A stretch of DNA of 15,690 bases from an uncultured Oscillospiraceae bacterium. GTDB lineage: Bacteria > Bacillota > Clostridia > Oscillospirales > Oscillospiraceae. The stretch lies in the NCBI GenBank assembly GCA_910577415.1, contig CAJTLK010000043.1, positions 1 to 15,690 of the forward strand, in the 5' to 3' direction. How positions within the stretch are numbered: the stretch's first letter is position 1; each line of letters opens with the position of its first letter. Of this stretch, positions 14,062 to 15,690 are shown one piece after another. Both the position numbers and the translations under genes were made by a program. A model generated the notes under the pieces. That model was not told the origin of the DNA. It ran no database searches and saw nothing but the letters and a program-made list of their open reading frames with translations.

Positions 14062-14673
14062 TCAGCCGTTCCAATCCACGTCGTAGGTGCGTTCTATATT
14101 GAAGCCGTTAAGAATGCCGGTGGAGATGTCAAAGAGCAAGTCGTATTTGTAATCCAGGCCGTAGTGCAGCCACATGACTTCATTTCCGGTCCAGTCGGGA
14201 TACTTTTCCATGGCATTCTCCAGGGTCAGCTCAGTGACCGGCACTCCGTCAAAAGAGATGGTCTCAAGAACGCTCTTATCATTTTCGGCTGCCATCCGCA
14301 GCTCCAGGCGGGCGATCACGGCCTCTCCCAGAGAAACTGCCTCCTCATCCGTCACCAGGGAGATCGAAAAGGACATGTTGTCCGTCACTTTGATACTGCC
14401 GCCGGTATAATATGAGTTTGCCTCCAGCTCAGTGGCGGGGTCCACGGTGATCCGCTCATAGTTTTCGTCCACCCAGGATACCTCCAGCCCTTCATCCAGC
14501 AGGGTCTGAACGGTGGTTTCCCCCACCTTGATTTCCTTGCCGTTTATACTAATGGGGAGAAGGACCTCCTCTGTTTTCTCATCTTGACCGTCCTCCTGAG
14601 AACAGGCGGGCAAAAACAGCATGAGAGCCGCCAACAGCAGACTGATTGGAGCGCGAGCCTTCCTTGCGTTCAC
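14062..14673 (-). CDS. Small lipoprotein of unknown function in an ABC transporter operon
   Basis: A 203-residue protein of a family I do not recognise. The N-terminus MNARKARAPISLLLAALMLF ends in a lipobox, LPAC, with C24 as the lipidated residue, so it should be anchored on the outer face of the membrane. The rest is acidic and beta-rich (VLLPISINGKEIKVGETTVQ, NSYYTGGSIKVTDNMSFSIS), with an aromatic C-terminal part (EVMWLHYGLDYKYDLLFD). It is too short for an amino-acid solute-binding protein and lacks that fold's patterns. The GTG start (14671-14673) has AAAGGAG 9 nt upstream. The gene begins 28 nt after the ABC ATPase gene on the same strand, with no terminator between, so they are co-transcribed. 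The shared hairpin at 13991-14036 follows. A transport accessory role is inference from position only. Confidence 0.8.
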   Translation of the reverse strand: MNARKARAPISLLLAALMLFLPACSQEDGQDEKTEEVLLPISINGKEIKVGETTVQTLLDEGLEVSWVDENYERITVDPATELEANSYYTGGSIKVTDNMSFSISLVTDEEAVSLGEAVIARLELRMAAENDKSVLETISFDGVPVTELTLENAMEKYPDWTGNEVMWLHYGLDYKYDLLFDISTGILNGFNIERTYDVDWNG

Positions 14674-14701
14674 ATTTATAAACTCCTTTCATGGAATAGA
14701 A

Positions 14702-15466
14702 TTACACATTTTCCGAATAGCGGGCCAGAAACTGCTTGGTCCGCTCCTCCCTGGGGTTCTCAATGACCTCCTTCGCCGCTCCCTGCTCTACAATGACGCC
14801 GCCGTCCATAAAGATGACCTCATCGGCTACGTCCCGGGCAAAGGCCATCTCGTGGGTGACAATGATCATGGTGGTGTGCTGCTGGGCAAGGCCCCGAATG
14901 ACCTTCAGGACCTCTCCCGTCAGCTCCGGGTCCAGGGCGGAGGTGGGCTCGTCGAAGCAGAGAATGTCCGGCTTCAGGGACAGGGCGCGGGCAATGGCTA
15001 CCCGCTGCTGCTGTCCGCCGGAGAGTTGATGGGGGTAATGGCCCGCCCGGTCACTGAGGCCCATCTGCGCTAAAAGCTCCATCCCCTGCTCATCAATGGC
15101 GTCCCGGTGCTTGTTCCCTTCGTCCCTCAAATGGAGGGCCAGGGTCACATTTTCCAAGGCGGTATATTGGGGGAAGAGATTGAAGTTCTGGAATACCAGC
15201 CCGAAGTGGAGTCGCTTTTCCCGCACCTCCCCCTCCAGTTGGGTGGTGGGGTCGGCGGCGTCGTAGATCACCTTGCCCCGCACCGAAAGAGTACCGGCGT
15301 CGGGGGTCTCCAGAAAGTTGAGACACCGCAGCAGGGTGGTCTTGCCCGACCCGGAGGAGCCGATGATGGCCAGGGCCTGCCCTTCCTCCAAAGAGAAGGA
15401 AATATCCTCCAACACCTTGGTGGTGCCGAAGTGCTTTTCGATATGGGAAACTTCCAATAGAGCCAT
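14702..15466 (-). CDS. Polar amino-acid ABC transporter, ATP-binding protein
   Basis: A 254-residue ATPase of the PAAT (GlnQ/ArtP/HisP) type that powers amino-acid import together with the permease encoded just upstream. All motifs are intact: Walker A GSSGSGKT (36-43), Q-loop Q93 in VFQNFNLFPQ, signature LSGGQQQR (148-155), Walker B ILCFDEPTSALD (168-179) and H-loop H205 in VTHEM. VFQNFNLFPHxTALENV-like wording is typical of amino-acid importers. The start ATG (15464-15466) has a GGGGGG stretch (15479-15484) about 12 nt upstream. The gene lies 18 nt downstream of the permease stop. The substrate cannot be told from the ATPase; any binding-protein gene must lie to the right of the window. Confidence 0.95.
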   Translation of the reverse strand: MALLEVSHIEKHFGTTKVLEDISFSLEEGQALAIIGSSGSGKTTLLRCLNFLETPDAGTLSVRGKVIYDAADPTTQLEGEVREKRLHFGLVFQNFNLFPQYTALENVTLALHLRDEGNKHRDAIDEQGMELLAQMGLSDRAGHYPHQLSGGQQQRVAIARALSLKPDILCFDEPTSALDPELTGEVLKVIRGLAQQHTTMIIVTHEMAFARDVADEVIFMDGGVIVEQGAAKEVIENPREERTKQFLARYSENV

Positions 15467-15484
15467 AACGTCAAAGTCCCCCCT

Positions 15485-15690
15485 TCATCGGAAATAGTCC
15501 AGCTTCTTTTCCAGCTTACCCAGCAGGAGGGTGATGGCCCCGCTGAAGACCAGGTAATATACGCCGGTAAAGAACAGGGGCCACAGCAGACCGGAGTAGC
15601 CATGGGAGCCTTTCATGAAAGCCTGCCCCGCCCAGATGACCTCCTGGAAGGTAATGATACGGGCCAGGGAGGTGTCCTTCACCAGGGTAA
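15485..15690 (-). CDS. Amino-acid ABC transporter permease, C-terminal part (partial, 5' end outside window)
   Basis: The last 68 or so residues of an inner-membrane permease of the HisM/GlnP type. The reading frame is open to the window edge and continues beyond it. The visible part starts TLVKDTSLARIITFQEV, the segment that follows the EAA coupling loop in this family, followed by a terminal transmembrane helix (LFFTGVYYLVFSGAITLLL) and the usual basic end LGKLEKKLDYFR. The ATP-binding gene follows after 18 nt, which supports one operon transcribed right to left. Confidence 0.88.
   Translation of the reverse strand, partial: TLVKDTSLARIITFQEVIWAGQAFMKGSHGYSGLLWPLFFTGVYYLVFSGAITLLLGKLEKKLDYFR

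Noticed and set aside
1..15690. CRISPR arrays, tRNA or rRNA genes, transposases, integrases, toxin-antitoxin pairs
   Set aside because: None seen on reading either strand: no regularly spaced repeats, no tRNA-like cloverleaf, and no proteins of those families among the supported genes.

Overview
The window looks like a GC-rich (roughly 60%) gut Clostridia chromosome of the Oscillospiraceae type (Flavonifractor, Pseudoflavonifractor or Lawsonibacter relatives). This rests on the base composition, strong AGGAGG ribosome binding sites, a SCIFF ranthipeptide locus (a Clostridia hallmark), SLH-anchored surface proteins and sigma-A type promoters. The genus is inference; no rRNA or tRNA gene is present.

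Layout, left to right. (1) 1-2507, plus strand: the end of a beta-glucoside PTS operon, with the EIIC end of a BglP/BglF-like permease (cut by the window edge), a GH1 6-phospho-beta-glucosidase and a stand-alone EIIA(Glc)-type protein. A 24-bp perfect inverted repeat ends it. (2) 2596-3335, minus strand: an AT-richer gene for an unrecognised two-helix membrane protein, apparently broken by a one-base frameshift in a 6-nt homopolymer. (3) 3514-6991, plus strand: a strong promoter and two tandem SGNH/GDSL esterases of the rhamnogalacturonan-acetylesterase type. The first is secreted, multi-domain and SLH-anchored; the second is small and cytosolic. (4) 7086-8396: an FAD-dependent oxidoreductase with a C-terminal Rieske [2Fe-2S] domain. 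(5) 8397-11504: the SCIFF locus, with a near-consensus promoter, a 48-residue Cys-rich precursor, a terminator, the radical SAM/SPASM maturase, and a PLP-dependent Orn/Lys/Arg-decarboxylase-like enzyme overlapping it by 4 nt. (6) 11529-13935: a surface lipoprotein resembling the Cthe_2159 carbohydrate-binding beta-helix family with C-terminal SLH domains, behind a promoter carrying TTTAAG direct repeats. (7) 13991-15690: a shared convergent terminator, then on the minus strand a polar amino-acid ABC transporter operon (permease end, ATPase, small lipoprotein).

The genes suggest an anaerobe living on plant glycans. The beta-glucoside PTS takes up and cleaves disaccharides, the two esterases would deacetylate pectic oligosaccharides outside and inside the cell, and the beta-helix lipoprotein may hold acidic polysaccharide at the surface. 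The most unusual element is the SCIFF precursor: it has a seventh cysteine (C13), and Gly at position 37, where the best-studied SCIFF peptide has the Thr that receives the thioether bond.
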